A stretch of 64,000 nucleotides of DNA from Martelella lutilitoris (GCF_016598595.1 NZ_CP066786.1:829501-893500); one strand, 5' to 3'. Positions 36,613 to 51,924 are shown, counted from the stretch's first letter. Made by a program: numbers and translations. Notes: generated by a model not told the origin, from the sequence alone.

Positions 36613-37498
36613 GGCGGCTGCCGAGCAGAAAACGCTCGCCCTCACGGTTCATGATCTCCTCGGCCAGTTGCGCCTCGCGCTTCAGGAGCGGCCATTCGGG
36701 CACGTCATTGTCCCATTCGATCAGCGTCGGAAGCGGGCCGGTCTTCTGGATGACGAAGGCATAAAGCGCCCAGACGGCGTCATCGACGGGTCGGTCATGG
36801 GCGTCGATCAGAAGCGGCGCGCCCGTATCGTCAGCATCCTCTGCGTGGCCGGCGAGGTGGATCTCGCCGATCCGCTCCAGCGGAAAACTCTTCAGGTATG
36901 ACAGCGCGTCAAAGCCGTTATTGGTCGCTGACACATGGACATTGTTGACGTCGAGCAGCAGGCCGCAGCCGCTCCTGCGCGCAATCTCATCGAGGAAGAT
37001 CGTCTCCGGAATCGTGCTTTCGGAAAAGGCCACATAGGTGGACGGGTTTTCCAGCAGGATCGGCCGTTTGAGCCTGTTCTGCACCCGGTCGACATGGTCG
37101 ACGATATGGGAAAGCGTCTCATCGGTATAGGGCAGCGGCAGAAGGTCGTTGTAATAGGCGTCGTCATGGGTCGACCAGGCCAGGTGTTCGGAAACGAGGC
37201 CCGGCTCATAGCGCTCGACAACGCCTGCCAGCCGGTCCAGATGGCCCGGGTCAATCCCGCGCGGCGAGCCGATCGACAGGCCGACGCCGTGGACGGACAG
37301 GGGGAAGTCCAGGCGCATGCGCGTCAGGATACGGTGCGGATGGCCGCCCGCGCCCATATAATTTTCTGCATGGACCTCGAGAAAGCCGATTGTGTATTCA
37401 TCGTTCAGGATGGCGTCGGCATGGGCGGTCTTGAAGCCGGCGCCGGCACGCTGCGGGACTTGTCGCCGCGCAAGCAAGGCAGTCATTTCGCTGGACAT
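36605..37498 (-). CDS. bufB: Bufferin-modifying multinuclear iron enzyme BufB (DUF692)
   Basis: This protein of about 297 residues belongs to the DUF692 family of multinuclear non-haem iron dioxygenases (MbnB, HvfB, BufB). Conserved metal-site segments are visible: EVHAENYMG, SVHGVGLSIGS, SEHLAWS, LLENPSTY, LLDVNNVHVSATN, EIHLAGHAED, IDAHDRPV and EWDNDVPEW. The enzyme modifies cysteines of the precursor peptide; in characterised bufferins it forms thiooxazole heterocycles that help bind copper. The ATG at 37498 lies 70 bases after bufA, with a strong hairpin between. Confidence 0.93.
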   Translation of the reverse strand: MSSEMTALLARRQVPQRAGAGFKTAHADAILNDEYTIGFLEVHAENYMGAGGHPHRILTRMRLDFPLSVHGVGLSIGSPRGIDPGHLDRLAGVVERYEPGLVSEHLAWSTHDDAYYNDLLPLPYTDETLSHIVDHVDRVQNRLKRPILLENPSTYVAFSESTIPETIFLDEIARRSGCGLLLDVNNVHVSATNNGFDALSYLKSFPLERIGEIHLAGHAEDADDTGAPLLIDAHDRPVDDAVWALYAFVIQKTGPLPTLIEWDNDVPEWPLLKREAQLAEEIMNREGERFLLGSRHG

Positions 37499-37531
37499 GT
37501 AAAGCGCTCCCACTCGCTGGATGACGCAGGA

Positions 37532-37557
37532 CCGCCGGTGCCCTGAGGCACCGGCGG
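37532..37557 (-). other. Strong hairpin between bufA and bufB
   Basis: CCGCCGGTGCC and GGCACCGGCGG form a perfect 11-bp stem with a four-base loop. There is no T tract after it on the minus strand, so it is more likely an mRNA-stabilising or partial attenuation structure than a full terminator. Confidence 0.7.
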
Positions 37558-37567
37558 CGGTGCGCAA

Positions 37568-37867
37568 TCACATTGCGGGAAGGTCGCGATCGAGCGGCTC
37601 GAGCGAACCCATCCGGTCTCCCGGCAGCTTCATGTCCGTGCAGGAGCCCTCGGCCACGTATTTCCAGGCATTGCCCTGGTAGTCGACCTTGGACGTGCCT
37701 GCGCAGGTCGTGCCCGGCCCGGCAGCGCAATCGTTCTGGCCGGCCATGGCAACGCCGTAGCACTTCACGTTGGCGGCCTGGGCGGGGGCGGTGGCCGCAA
37801 GGCTGCCGACAGCCACGGCGAGCGCACCGGCGAGCGTTGCTGCGCTGATCTTGTTGGTCTTCGACAT
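37568..37867 (-). CDS. bufA: Bufferin precursor peptide BufA (DUF2282)
   Basis: This 99-residue precursor has a Sec signal peptide (about 1-31, ending in AQA). The core contains four cysteines at 36, 47, 55 and 76 in the typical spacing [30 protein letters not shown] and EGSC. This pattern defines the BufA1/DUF2282 precursors, RiPPs unusual in being made with a signal peptide and exported to the periplasm. Known members sequester copper. It is the first gene of bufA-bufB-bufC-doxX. The upstream gap shows no operator I can name; an AATGAGGAG ribosome-binding site precedes the ATG. Confidence 0.92.
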   Translation of the reverse strand: MSKTNKISAATLAGALAVAVGSLAATAPAQAANVKCYGVAMAGQNDCAAGPGTTCAGTSKVDYQGNAWKYVAEGSCTDMKLPGDRMGSLEPLDRDLPAM

Positions 37868-38013
37868 GCTATTCTCCTCATTGATCGAGACGGGTTCGAT
37901 TGTTGTGCAAGCCTTGTCCTTGCACGCAGGAGTTTTGCAAAATCGGCCTTCACTTGGAAATCAATGGAGCGTCACTCAGCCATCACGCCGCGTCACCGGC
38001 CTGTGAGGCGCCG

Positions 38014-39084
38014 TTACCCGTTTGTGAGCGGCTCGGCCTCGAGGAAGGAGACAAAGCGGTCGACCTCGGCCTCTGTCGTGGCGAAGCTGGTCACGCAGCG
38101 CGCCAGAACCTCGCCCTCGGCCACCAGCCCGGGCTGGTCGACCGGCGTCAGCCAGTCGTAGAACTGCGCGCCGGCCTTGCGCGCGGCTTCGGCCGCTGAC
38201 TTCGGCAGGATGATGAAGACCTCGTTCGATTGGGTCTCCCAGGCAAGCCGCGCCTTTGCCGATTTGCGAAAGGCGATGCGCATCCGCTCGGCCATGGCGT
38301 TTGAGTGGCGGGCAAGGTCGAGCCAGAGGTCGTCGGTCAGATAGGCGTCGAGCTGGGCGGAGATGAAGCGGGTCTTGGAGAAGAGATGGGCGGCGCGCTT
38401 GCGGATGAAGGGCATCTCCCGCGCCTGGGCCGGGTTCATGAACACGATGGCCTCCGCGCACCAGCAGCCGTTCTTGGTGCCGCCGAAGGAGAGGATGTCG
38501 ACGCCGCGCTTCCATGTCATTTCCGCGGGCGTTGTGTCGAGCGCCACGAGCGCATTGGCAAAGCGCGCGCCGTCCATGTGAACGGGAAGGCCGCCTTCCT
38601 TGGCGACAGCGGTGAGGGCGTCGATCTCGTCAAGCCCGTAGACGGTGCCGACTTCGGTCGATTGCGTCAGCGACAGCGCCATCGGCTGGCCGTGATGAAT
38701 GAAATCCGCCGGATAGCGCGCGGCGATCCGCCTGAGCTCTGAAGGCGTCATCTTGCCTTCCGGGCCTGAAACGGTGGCAAGCCTGCCGCCGCCGGTGAAA
38801 TATTCCGGCGCGCCGCCCTCGTCATTGGCGATATGGGCGTCCTTGTGGCAGAAGACCACGCCGCCCGGCCGCCCGACGGAGGAAAGCGCCAGCGAATTGG
38901 CCGCCGTGCCCGTGCCGACGAAGAAGACGGCGACCTCGCGCTCGAAGAGATCGTCGAACCGCGCCTCGATCTTCCGGTCCAGAGGGCTGGTGCCATAGGC
39001 ATTGGCATAGCCCGACTGTTCGCGTATCAGCGCTTCGCCGATTGCGGGATGGGCGCCGGACCAGTTGTCGGAAGCAAAAAACAT
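38014..39084 (-). CDS. ltaE: Low-specificity L-threonine aldolase
   Basis: This PLP enzyme of about 356 residues cleaves L-threonine or allo-threonine to glycine and acetaldehyde. It shows the start FASDNWSGAHPAI, YGTSPLDRKIE, GTGTAANSLAL, HMDGARFANAL and the PLP-lysine motif SFGGTKNGCW. Its length fits the aldolase/beta-eliminating lyase family. The ATG at 39084 has GAGG about ten bases upstream; a TTG five codons earlier is the alternative. It runs away from gltB and towards bufA. Confidence 0.93.
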   Translation of the reverse strand: MFFASDNWSGAHPAIGEALIREQSGYANAYGTSPLDRKIEARFDDLFEREVAVFFVGTGTAANSLALSSVGRPGGVVFCHKDAHIANDEGGAPEYFTGGGRLATVSGPEGKMTPSELRRIAARYPADFIHHGQPMALSLTQSTEVGTVYGLDEIDALTAVAKEGGLPVHMDGARFANALVALDTTPAEMTWKRGVDILSFGGTKNGCWCAEAIVFMNPAQAREMPFIRKRAAHLFSKTRFISAQLDAYLTDDLWLDLARHSNAMAERMRIAFRKSAKARLAWETQSNEVFIILPKSAAEAARKAGAQFYDWLTPVDQPGLVAEGEVLARCVTSFATTEAEVDRFVSFLEAEPLTNG

Positions 39085-39681
39085 GGATAAAGACCTCAAA
39101 AGCGTTCTGGAAATGCGGTTAGCGGGATATCAGGGAAAAGGCCGCCGCCTGTAAAGAGGCATTCCCGGATGTCCGGTGCCAGGCGCTGTTTTCGCAGGAG
39201 CTTGCGCCTGTCGGCTTGATGAGCGTGGATTCTGCCTATAAATTGCCGTTTTCTTTCACGTCTGTCGAAAGAACGTTGAAATGGGTAACTTTGTTGCGCT
39301 GGCCGGTCATCCGGCGTAATTTTCTCTCACCTTCGGACGCGCGATTTCATTATTTGCTTGCCACTTTGCGTGGTTTCTGGCATGAACGGCAGATAGGACA
39401 GTTATGCTGTCCTATTTTTATGTCCGGCTGTGTCGTGTGCCGGTCGCAAGGGGCTGACGCGTTGCCGCTTTTTGGTCTATAATGACCGCACAAGCGGAAG
39501 GCCGCGCTCCTGCCTCGCTCACGACAAGAGCCATCGGCTGGAGCGCCCGTTGTATGGTCGTCCCGGTTTTAAATGAGAGAGAGGTCTGCAGGCGGCGGGG
39601 CGCGACAGCGTCTTCACGCATTTGCCTGCTCCCCACGATCCGGTTTCGCCTGCATTCCGGCAGGTTTTAAGGAGATCTTGT
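39085..39681. other. Long leader/intergenic region before gltB
   Basis: This 597-base gap is much longer than its neighbours. It contains a promoter-like pair (TTGATG at 39216 and TATAAAT at 39237, 15 bases apart) and a strong plus-strand terminator at 39393-39419. A possible frame at 39482-39670 has no ribosome-binding site and looks like chance. The gltB promoter is probably downstream of 39420. Confidence 0.5.
39393..39419 (+). terminator. Rho-independent terminator with no annotated gene before it
   Basis: ATAGGACAG and CTGTCCTAT form a perfect nine-bp stem around TTATG and run into TTTTTA. No plus-strand gene precedes it within 800 bases, so it may end a small RNA or attenuate a gltB leader. 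Confidence 0.75.
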
Positions 39682-44406
<4,725 letters not shown>

Positions 44407-44425
44407 GAGGCAACAGACATCTGTC

Positions 44426-44454
44426 GGCGTCCCGGCTTTTGAGTGCGGGACGCC
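44426..44454 (+). other. Hairpin between gltB and gltD
   Basis: GGCGTCCCG pairs perfectly with CGGGACGCC around an 11-base loop and is followed by TTCTTG. The weak T tract suggests partial attenuation or RNA processing that could tune the ratio of the two subunits. Confidence 0.6.
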
Positions 44455-44509
44455 TTCTTGCGCGCGCCACGAGCGCGTAACGTCAGCTTGAAGTAGTCAG
44501 GATTACGAA

Positions 44510-45964
<1,455 letters not shown>

Positions 45965-46124
45965 AAACGCTGAACAAATGGGGGGTTGCGGCGCGACGTC
46001 GCGGCCCCCGCCGGAAAATGCGGCACGGGTGCGGTTGTCGGATTGCCCTCTCTATTGCATCTTGTTAGACCTATTCCATACTTGAGTGAAACTTTGTTTA
46101 TTTTAGTCATCAGAGGAGAGGGTC

Positions 46125-47012
46125 TTGGTTCAGCATAAGAAGGTTCGCAAGGCGGTTCTGCCGGTTGCAGGTCTGGGAACGCGGTTCCTGCCCGCCACGA
46201 AAGTCGTGCCGAAGGAATTGCTCCCGGTTGTCGACAAGCCGATCGTCCAGTATGTCGTCGATGAGGCGATCGAGGCGGGGATCGAGCATTTCGTTTTCGT
46301 CACCGGCCGCAACAAGCATGTGATCGAAGACTACTTCGACATTCAGTACGAGCTGGAAAGCACGTTGAAGGCGCGTAACAAGCATGCCGAACTGAGCCTT
46401 CTCGCCGACATGCTGCCGGCCGCGGGCACTGCGACCTTCACCCGCCAGCAGGAACCGCACGGGCTTGGCCATGCCGTGTGGTGCGCCCGCGAGATTGTCG
46501 GCCCCGAGCCGTTCGCGCTGATCCTGCCCGACATGGTGATGGAAGCCGAAAAGCCCTGCCTGAAGGGCATGATGGAAGTCTATGACGTTGCCGGGGGCAA
46601 TGTCGTTTCCGTCGAGGAGTGCGATCCCGAACTTGCGCACAAATACGGCATCGTCGGCGTCGGCGAGGCTGTCGGAAGCGGCTTCAGGATCACCGAGATG
46701 GTCGAGAAGCCGGAAAAGGGCACTGCGCCCTCGAACTATTTCATCAATGGCCGTTACATTCTGCAGCCGGAAATCTTCCCGATCCTCGAAGTGCTCGAAC
46801 GCGGCGCCGGCAACGAGATCCAGTTGACCGACGGCATGCTGAAACTGGCGCAGCAGCAGGATTTCTACGGCTACAAATTCGACGGCCAGACCTTCGACTG
46901 CGGCTCCAAGGAAGGCTTCATCATCGCCAATGTGGCGCTGGCACTGAAGCGCGACGACATCCGTCCGAAGGTTGAGGACGAGCTCAAGGCGCTGATCGCC
47001 GCGCTGAAATGA
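46125..47012 (+). CDS. galU: UTP-glucose-1-phosphate uridylyltransferase
   Basis: This 295-residue enzyme makes UDP-glucose, the donor for cellulose, exopolysaccharide and LPS sugars. The nucleotide-binding loop is [21 protein letters not shown] at about residues 10-30, with [17 protein letters not shown] and DCGSKEGF also conserved. The start is a TTG at 46125 behind a strong AGAGGAGAGGG site, as the alignment begins at KKVRKAVLP. Rhizobial homologues are called galU or exoN. It supplies the substrate of BcsA encoded 22 kb away. A terminator follows. Confidence 0.95.
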   Translation: MVQHKKVRKAVLPVAGLGTRFLPATKVVPKELLPVVDKPIVQYVVDEAIEAGIEHFVFVTGRNKHVIEDYFDIQYELESTLKARNKHAELSLLADMLPAAGTATFTRQQEPHGLGHAVWCAREIVGPEPFALILPDMVMEAEKPCLKGMMEVYDVAGGNVVSVEECDPELAHKYGIVGVGEAVGSGFRITEMVEKPEKGTAPSNYFINGRYILQPEIFPILEVLERGAGNEIQLTDGMLKLAQQQDFYGYKFDGQTFDCGSKEGFIIANVALALKRDDIRPKVEDELKALIAALK

Positions 47013-47058
47013 CGGGAGACTTCCGGGAGGCGCTGCGGCGCCTTGCGACCGATACCGG

Positions 47059-47084
47059 GCGGCGCTTCAAAGCGCCGCTTTTTT
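47059..47084 (+). terminator. Rho-independent terminator of galU
   Basis: GCGGCGCTT and AGCGCCGC form a stem around CAA, followed by six T. The next gene starts 13 bases later. Confidence 0.9.
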
Positions 47085-47096
47085 GTTGCCGAAAGT

Positions 47097-47930
47097 ATGA
47101 ACATGTCATCATCCAGCCTGTCCGACCCTGTGGTCATTCCACTTGACGATGGTCCCCGCAACGAGCTCGAAGGCGAGCGCCCGGACCGTCAGTTCACCGT
47201 GGTTCGCCGCCCCGAATTGCATGTCTGGCGCGTGGACGCACCCCGTGCGCGGGTTCTGCTCTATGCAGGCGGCGGATATACCAGGATCGTCTATGACAAG
47301 GAGGGGCCGGAGGTTGCTGCCTGGCTGAACGGGCTAGGGATCGACGTGTATCTGCTCATTCACCGGCTGCCCGGCGCCGATAACGGCAAGGGCGGGCGCT
47401 TTCCGAGGGGCATCGCGCTTGAAGACGGCATGCGCGCGCTTGATCACCTTTCCGCGGAGCAGGGCGACTTGCCGCTCTTCCATTTCGGTCTGTCCTCCGG
47501 CGGTCATCTGGCGGGCGTGATGGCCTGCCAGCCGCATCGACTGAAAGCGGCTGGCGCCTTGATCTGTTATGCGCCGATCAACGCCAACCACCGCGCCCAC
47601 AAGTTTCCCGAAGGCAAGCCGGACTATCCCCCGCTCGAAAAACAGGACTTCTATGACGCCTGGCCGATCGGGCTTGCCGAGCACCCCCACGGCCTGCCGA
47701 AGGTTCCGGTGTTTCTCGCCTATGCGGCGCATGATCGTTCGGTTCCGCTGCAACACGCGCTCAACTATGTTTGGACAGCGGCCGCCCTCGGACTTGATGT
47801 TGACCTGCATGTCTTTGCAGATGCGCCGCACGGCTTCGCGCTGCGGTCGCTCAACGGCACGCAAGCGGCCTGGCCCGGCCTGGCGGGCGACTGGATGCGG
47901 CGAAAGGCGGACCTTGCGGGCACCGGATGA
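47097..47930 (+). CDS. Alpha/beta hydrolase (esterase/lipase-like)
   Basis: This protein of about 277 residues has an oxyanion-type LLYAGGGY segment, the nucleophile motif FGLSSGGHLAG, an AYAAHDRSVP segment with the acid and DAPHGFAL with the catalytic His. This resembles acetyl-xylan-esterase/BD-FAE-like hydrolases. No signal peptide is visible, so a cytoplasmic esterase is likely; the substrate is unknown. The ATG at 47097 has no clear ribosome-binding site and lies just after the galU terminator; an ATG at 47103 is the alternative. Confidence 0.83.
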   Translation: MNMSSSSLSDPVVIPLDDGPRNELEGERPDRQFTVVRRPELHVWRVDAPRARVLLYAGGGYTRIVYDKEGPEVAAWLNGLGIDVYLLIHRLPGADNGKGGRFPRGIALEDGMRALDHLSAEQGDLPLFHFGLSSGGHLAGVMACQPHRLKAAGALICYAPINANHRAHKFPEGKPDYPPLEKQDFYDAWPIGLAEHPHGLPKVPVFLAYAAHDRSVPLQHALNYVWTAAALGLDVDLHVFADAPHGFALRSLNGTQAAWPGLAGDWMRRKADLAGTG

Positions 47931-48003
47931 TGGACGTCTCCTGCCGCTCGCCCGAAGCGATTGTTCTATTGATTGCAAAACCCAAAGGCGCTAACAGCGG
48001 TGC

Positions 48004-48999
48004 ATGGACGAGACGACCGACACGACACATGCGGGTGACGCGACCCTTTCAGCCCTGAGAACGCTGGCGTTCGAGAAAAAGGGGCTCGACGCGCTTGCCG
48101 AGGCGCTTGAAAACGGGCTGGGCGAGCCGTTTGAAAGGGCCGTTGCCTTGCTCCGGGAAACGCAGGGCCATGTGATCGTCTCGGGCGTTGGCAAGAGCGG
48201 TCATATCGGCACCAAGATCGCCGCCACCTTCGCCTCCACCGGAACGCCGGCCTTCTTCGTGCATCCCGCCGAGGCCAATCACGGCGACATGGGCATGATT
48301 GCCCAGAAGGACGCGGTCGTCGCGCTGTCCTGGAGCGGGGAAAGCAGCGAACTGACCGCGCTCGTCGCCTATACCCGCCGCTTCGCCATTCCGCTGATCG
48401 CCATCACGGCCGGCACCCAATCCTCTTTGGCGCTCGCCGCCGATATCGTGCTGTCGCTGCCGAAGGCGGAGGAGGCGTGTCCGCTGGGACTTGCGCCGAC
48501 GACCTCGACGACCATGCAGTTGGCAATCGGCGATGCGCTGGCGATCGCGCTCCTCGAGGCGCGCGGCTTTTCCGCCGTCGACTTCAAGGTCTATCACCCG
48601 GGCGGCAAGCTCGGCGCGCTGCTCTCGCATGTGGCCGACATCATGCATGTGGGGGAGGAAATTCCGCTGGTGCGCACCGGCACGCCCCTGCCGGAGGCGA
48701 TCATGGAGCTTTCCAAGCGCCGCTTCGGCTGTGTCGGCGTCGTCGGCGATGACGGGCGTCTGGCGGGCATCGTCACCGATGGTGACCTGGCGCGCAATCT
48801 CTCCCGCGACATGAGCGCGCTCGCCGTCGATGACGTGATGACGCCCGGCCCGAAAACCGTCAGGAAGTCGATGATGGTCTCCGGCGCGCTGGCGCTGATC
48901 CACAAGCACAATATCTCGGCGCTGATGGTGGTCGACGAAGACAACCGTCCGGTCGGCATCGTTCATTTCCACGATTTTCTCAGGATCGGCGCGGCTTAA
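48004..48999 (+). CDS. kdsD: D-arabinose-5-phosphate isomerase (KpsF/GutQ family)
   Basis: This 331-residue enzyme interconverts ribulose 5-phosphate and arabinose 5-phosphate, the first step to Kdo for LPS. The SIS domain (about 35-180) has SGVGKSGHIGTKIAATFASTG and SWSGESSEL, with LAPTTSTT closing the active site. Two CBS domains follow (about 205-331). Whether it serves LPS (KdsD) or capsule (KpsF) cannot be read here. It converges with the NfeD gene with six bases between stops. Confidence 0.93.
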   Translation: MDETTDTTHAGDATLSALRTLAFEKKGLDALAEALENGLGEPFERAVALLRETQGHVIVSGVGKSGHIGTKIAATFASTGTPAFFVHPAEANHGDMGMIAQKDAVVALSWSGESSELTALVAYTRRFAIPLIAITAGTQSSLALAADIVLSLPKAEEACPLGLAPTTSTTMQLAIGDALAIALLEARGFSAVDFKVYHPGGKLGALLSHVADIMHVGEEIPLVRTGTPLPEAIMELSKRRFGCVGVVGDDGRLAGIVTDGDLARNLSRDMSALAVDDVMTPGPKTVRKSMMVSGALALIHKHNISALMVVDEDNRPVGIVHFHDFLRIGAA

Positions 49000-49005
49000 C
49001 GCGCC

Positions 49006-49479
49006 TCACTGGGTTTCGAGCGGCGCGACCGTCAGCCTGCGACCGTCGCCGGAAACGACGCGCACATGCGCGCCTTCCGGCAGGTCCGGCCCTTCCACGA
49101 CCCAGAGCGTATCATCGAGCTTGATGCGCCCGCGCCCGTCGGTAATGGCGTCGACAACGACGGCGGTGCGGCCGACAAGGCTTGCCGCGCGCTGGTTGAG
49201 CAGCGGTTCGTCCGATGTCGTTTCCCGGTTTTTCAGGATCTTCCGTCCCGCCAGAATGGCGACGACGGAAAGGATGGCGAAGAGCAGCAACTGCAATTGC
49301 CAGCCCCAGAAGCCAAAGGGCCAGAAGGCGAGGGACAGCGCCCCGAGAATGAGCGCCGCGATGCCGACCCACATCAGGAAGACGCCGGGCAGGATCAGCT
49401 CCGCGACCAGCAACAGCAGGCCGGCAATGAACCAGCCCCACGGTCCTGCAGCGGTGAAGAAGTCAAGCATCGGCTCCAT
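49006..49479 (-). CDS. NfeD-family membrane protein
   Basis: This 157-residue protein of the short NfeD1b type has an N-terminal helix, a second pair of helices (about 13-80) and a C-terminal OB-fold domain (SLVGRTAVVVDAITDGRGRIKLDD to the end). Such proteins work with SPFH/stomatin proteins in membrane microdomains. The gene starts six bases after the stop of the SPFH gene, so the two form an operon. Confidence 0.92.
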   Translation of the reverse strand: MEPMLDFFTAAGPWGWFIAGLLLLVAELILPGVFLMWVGIAALILGALSLAFWPFGFWGWQLQLLLFAILSVVAILAGRKILKNRETTSDEPLLNQRAASLVGRTAVVVDAITDGRGRIKLDDTLWVVEGPDLPEGAHVRVVSGDGRRLTVAPLETQ

Positions 49480-49485
49480 CGTCGG

Positions 49486-50487
49486 TCAGCTTTCCTGATT
49501 TCTGGAACCGGTCGTGACCGAGGGAGTCGATCGGCGCGGCGTCGGCTCATTCGAACCACCGCCATCAGTGCCGAAGACCTCCTTGGCAATCGCACCGATA
49601 CCGCCGAGCGAACCGATCAGCGATGACGCCTCCATCGGCATCAACACCACCTTGGAATTCTTCGCCGTCCCGATCGAGGCCATGGCCTCGGTATATTTCT
49701 GGGCAATGAAGTAGTTGATGGCGGCAACATCGCCTTCGGCGATCGCAAGGGATACCGAGCGGGTCGCATTGGCTTCGGCTTCCGCCAGTCTTTCCCGGGC
49801 TTCCGCCTCGCGGAAGGCGGCTTCGCGCTCGCCTTCGGCTTCCAGGATGGCGGACTGCTTGGAGCCTTCCGAGCGCAGGATCTGCGCCGTCTTGCTGCCC
49901 TCGGCCTCAAGGATCTGGGCGCGCTTCTCGCGTTCGGCCTTCATCTGCCGGCCCATGGCCTCCACGAGGTCGTTCGGCGGGCGAATGTCCTTGATCTCGA
50001 TACGGGTGACCTTCACGCCCCAGGGCTCGACCGCAAGGTCAACGACGCGCAAGAGCCGCTCATTGATCGAATCGCGGTTGGAGAGCAGTTCGTCGAGATC
50101 CATCGAACCCATGACCGAACGGATATTGGTCATGGTGAGGTTGAGGATCGCCATCTCCAGATTGGCGACCTGATAGGCCGCACTTGCCGGATTGAGGATC
50201 TGGTAGAAGGCGACCGCGTCGGCCTCGACGCTGGCATTGTCGCGGGTGATCACCTCCTGCTCCGGCACATCGAGCACCTGCTCCATGATGTTGATGCGCT
50301 TGCCGATGCGGTCGATGAAGGGAATGATCAGGTTGAGGCCGGGGGGCAGCGTGCGAGTATAGCGGCCGAAGCGCTCCACCGTATAGCCGTAGCCCTGCGG
50401 CACGGTCTTGATCCCGGCAAAGAGCGTCAGGAGGATCAGGACCACCAGAATGATGATGGTCACGGAAAATCCGGTCAGTATGTCCAT
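49486..50487 (-). CDS. SPFH/band-7 (stomatin-like, QmcA) protein
   Basis: This 333-residue protein has one N-terminal membrane helix (about 7-25) and a band-7 domain ([31 protein letters not shown]). A long Ala/Glu-rich coiled coil follows (about 180-250), then a Gly/Ser/Thr/Pro-rich tail. It forms large oligomeric cages on the inner membrane and recruits FtsH-like proteases in other bacteria. The ATG follows a TAGGAGGAA site. It leads a two-gene operon with nfeD. Confidence 0.94.
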   Translation of the reverse strand: MDILTGFSVTIIILVVLILLTLFAGIKTVPQGYGYTVERFGRYTRTLPPGLNLIIPFIDRIGKRINIMEQVLDVPEQEVITRDNASVEADAVAFYQILNPASAAYQVANLEMAILNLTMTNIRSVMGSMDLDELLSNRDSINERLLRVVDLAVEPWGVKVTRIEIKDIRPPNDLVEAMGRQMKAEREKRAQILEAEGSKTAQILRSEGSKQSAILEAEGEREAAFREAEARERLAEAEANATRSVSLAIAEGDVAAINYFIAQKYTEAMASIGTAKNSKVVLMPMEASSLIGSLGGIGAIAKEVFGTDGGGSNEPTPRRSTPSVTTGSRNQES

Positions 50488-50555
50488 GTCGTTTCCTCCT
50501 ATTCACCGGCCGAAACTGGTGGTGTCTTATCGTTCTTATAATATGAAAACGCGCT

Positions 50556-51626
50556 TTACGTGTCGTTTATTGCTGCTCGCGCGATTTCCGGTTCCAGCCA
50601 GCCGCGTAGCTCGCGGTTTACAACATGCTCGATCACCCGCATGCCGAGAGGCGTGTCGTTGAGACAGGGGATATGGGTGAATTTCTCGCCGCCATGCTCG
50701 AGAAAGCTCTCGCGCGCCTGTTCGCCGATTTCCTCCAGCGTCTCCAGACAGTCGGAAACAAAGCCGGGATTGATCACGGCTATGCGCTTCACCCCCTTCT
50801 TGGGCAGGCCCTCGACCGTCCTGTCGGTGTAGGGTTGCAGCCATTCCTCCGGGCCGAAGCGGGACTGGAAGGTGATCATCAGCCGCTCCTTGGAAAGACC
50901 GAGCCTCTCCCGCAGAAGCCGCGCCGTTTTCTGGCACTGGCAGTGATAGGGGTCGCCTTTCTTGAAATAGGACTGCGGAATGCCGTGGAAGGAGGTGATG
51001 ATGAGTTCCGGCTCCCAGTCGAGCGTCGCCAGATGGTCGGTCACCGATTGCGCCAGCGCGTCGATATAGACCGGATCGTCGTGATAGGGGGGCACGGTAC
51101 GCAGCGCCGGCTGCCAGCGCATGTCGAGCAATGTCTGGAACGCCTTGTCGTTGACCGTGGCGGTCGTCGAGGCGGCATATTGCGGATAGAGCGGAAAGAG
51201 GAGAATGCGTTCGCAGCCCGCCGCCTTCAGCGCCTCGATGCGGGCAGGGATCGAGGGCTGGCCGTAGCGCATCGCCCAGTCGATCACCAGGTTCTCGGTG
51301 CCTGCGTAATGTCCCGCGAGCTTTTCCGCCTGGCTCCGTGTATAGGTGCGCAGAAAGCTCTCGTTCTGTTCCTTGTTCCAGATCAGCTCATAGGCCTCGC
51401 CCACCTTGGCCGGACGGCGATTGAGAACGATGCCGTAGAGGATCGGATACCAGAGCGCCTTCGGCCATTCGATCACGCGCTTGTCGGTCAGGAACTCTTC
51501 CAGATAGCGGCGCATGGACTTCTTGTCCGTGCCGTCCGGCGTCCCGAGGTTGACGAGGAGAACGCCGACCTTGCCGAAGGCGACGCTTGGGTGGTTATCC
51601 GGCCAGGCGGCATGCATTTCAGACAT
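50556..51626 (-). CDS. hemH: Ferrochelatase
   Basis: This protein of about 356 residues inserts Fe(II) into protoporphyrin IX, the last step of protohaem synthesis. It shows VLLVNLGTPDGTD, the catalytic His in SFHGIPQSYFKKGDPYHCQCQKT and the Glu in FVSDCLETLEEIG. The cytochromes at the window start depend on this pathway. The ATG at 51626 has GGAAAG nine bases upstream; an ATG at 51641 without a site would add five residues. Confidence 0.96.
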   Translation of the reverse strand: MSEMHAAWPDNHPSVAFGKVGVLLVNLGTPDGTDKKSMRRYLEEFLTDKRVIEWPKALWYPILYGIVLNRRPAKVGEAYELIWNKEQNESFLRTYTRSQAEKLAGHYAGTENLVIDWAMRYGQPSIPARIEALKAAGCERILLFPLYPQYAASTTATVNDKAFQTLLDMRWQPALRTVPPYHDDPVYIDALAQSVTDHLATLDWEPELIITSFHGIPQSYFKKGDPYHCQCQKTARLLRERLGLSKERLMITFQSRFGPEEWLQPYTDRTVEGLPKKGVKRIAVINPGFVSDCLETLEEIGEQARESFLEHGGEKFTHIPCLNDTPLGMRVIEHVVNRELRGWLEPEIARAAINDT

Positions 51627-51767
51627 CGGCAGTCTTTCCATTGTTGTCGTTGTCGGGTTTCATATAACAACGCAAACAAGGCTTCGCCAGATTATAGGGT
51701 GTCGCAGGCGGATCGGAGGATATGCCGTCTGCTGCTGACATTGAAGGGCGGGAAGCAGGGCAGCAAA

Positions 51768-51906
51768 CAATCTCTCCCCTTGAGGGTTAGATGTCGCGAA
51801 AGCGACAAAGAGGGGTAAGGGCATAAGCCTCGTACCCCGAGTTTGCTGAGAAGGTTCATCCCCCTCTGCCCCTGCCGGGGCATCTCCCCCTCAAGGGGGG
51901 AGATTG
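51768..51906. repeat. MITE-like palindromic repeat with inverted ends
   Basis: This 139-bp element is bounded by CAATCTCTCCCCTTGAGGG and its near-exact inverse (18 of 19). It contains inner dyads GTCGC-GAAA-GCGAC and CCCCTGCCGGGG. No coding frame is present. It fills half of the gap upstream of hemH, next to the 3' end of the nucleotidase gene. Similar CTCCCC/GGGGAG elements are common between rhizobial genes. Confidence 0.8.
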
Positions 51907-51924
51907 TGGGTTGAGAGGCTTCAG

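Noticed and set aside
39482..39670. A 62-codon leader gene before gltB
   Set aside because: No ribosome-binding site, atypical composition, and it overlaps the gltB control region.
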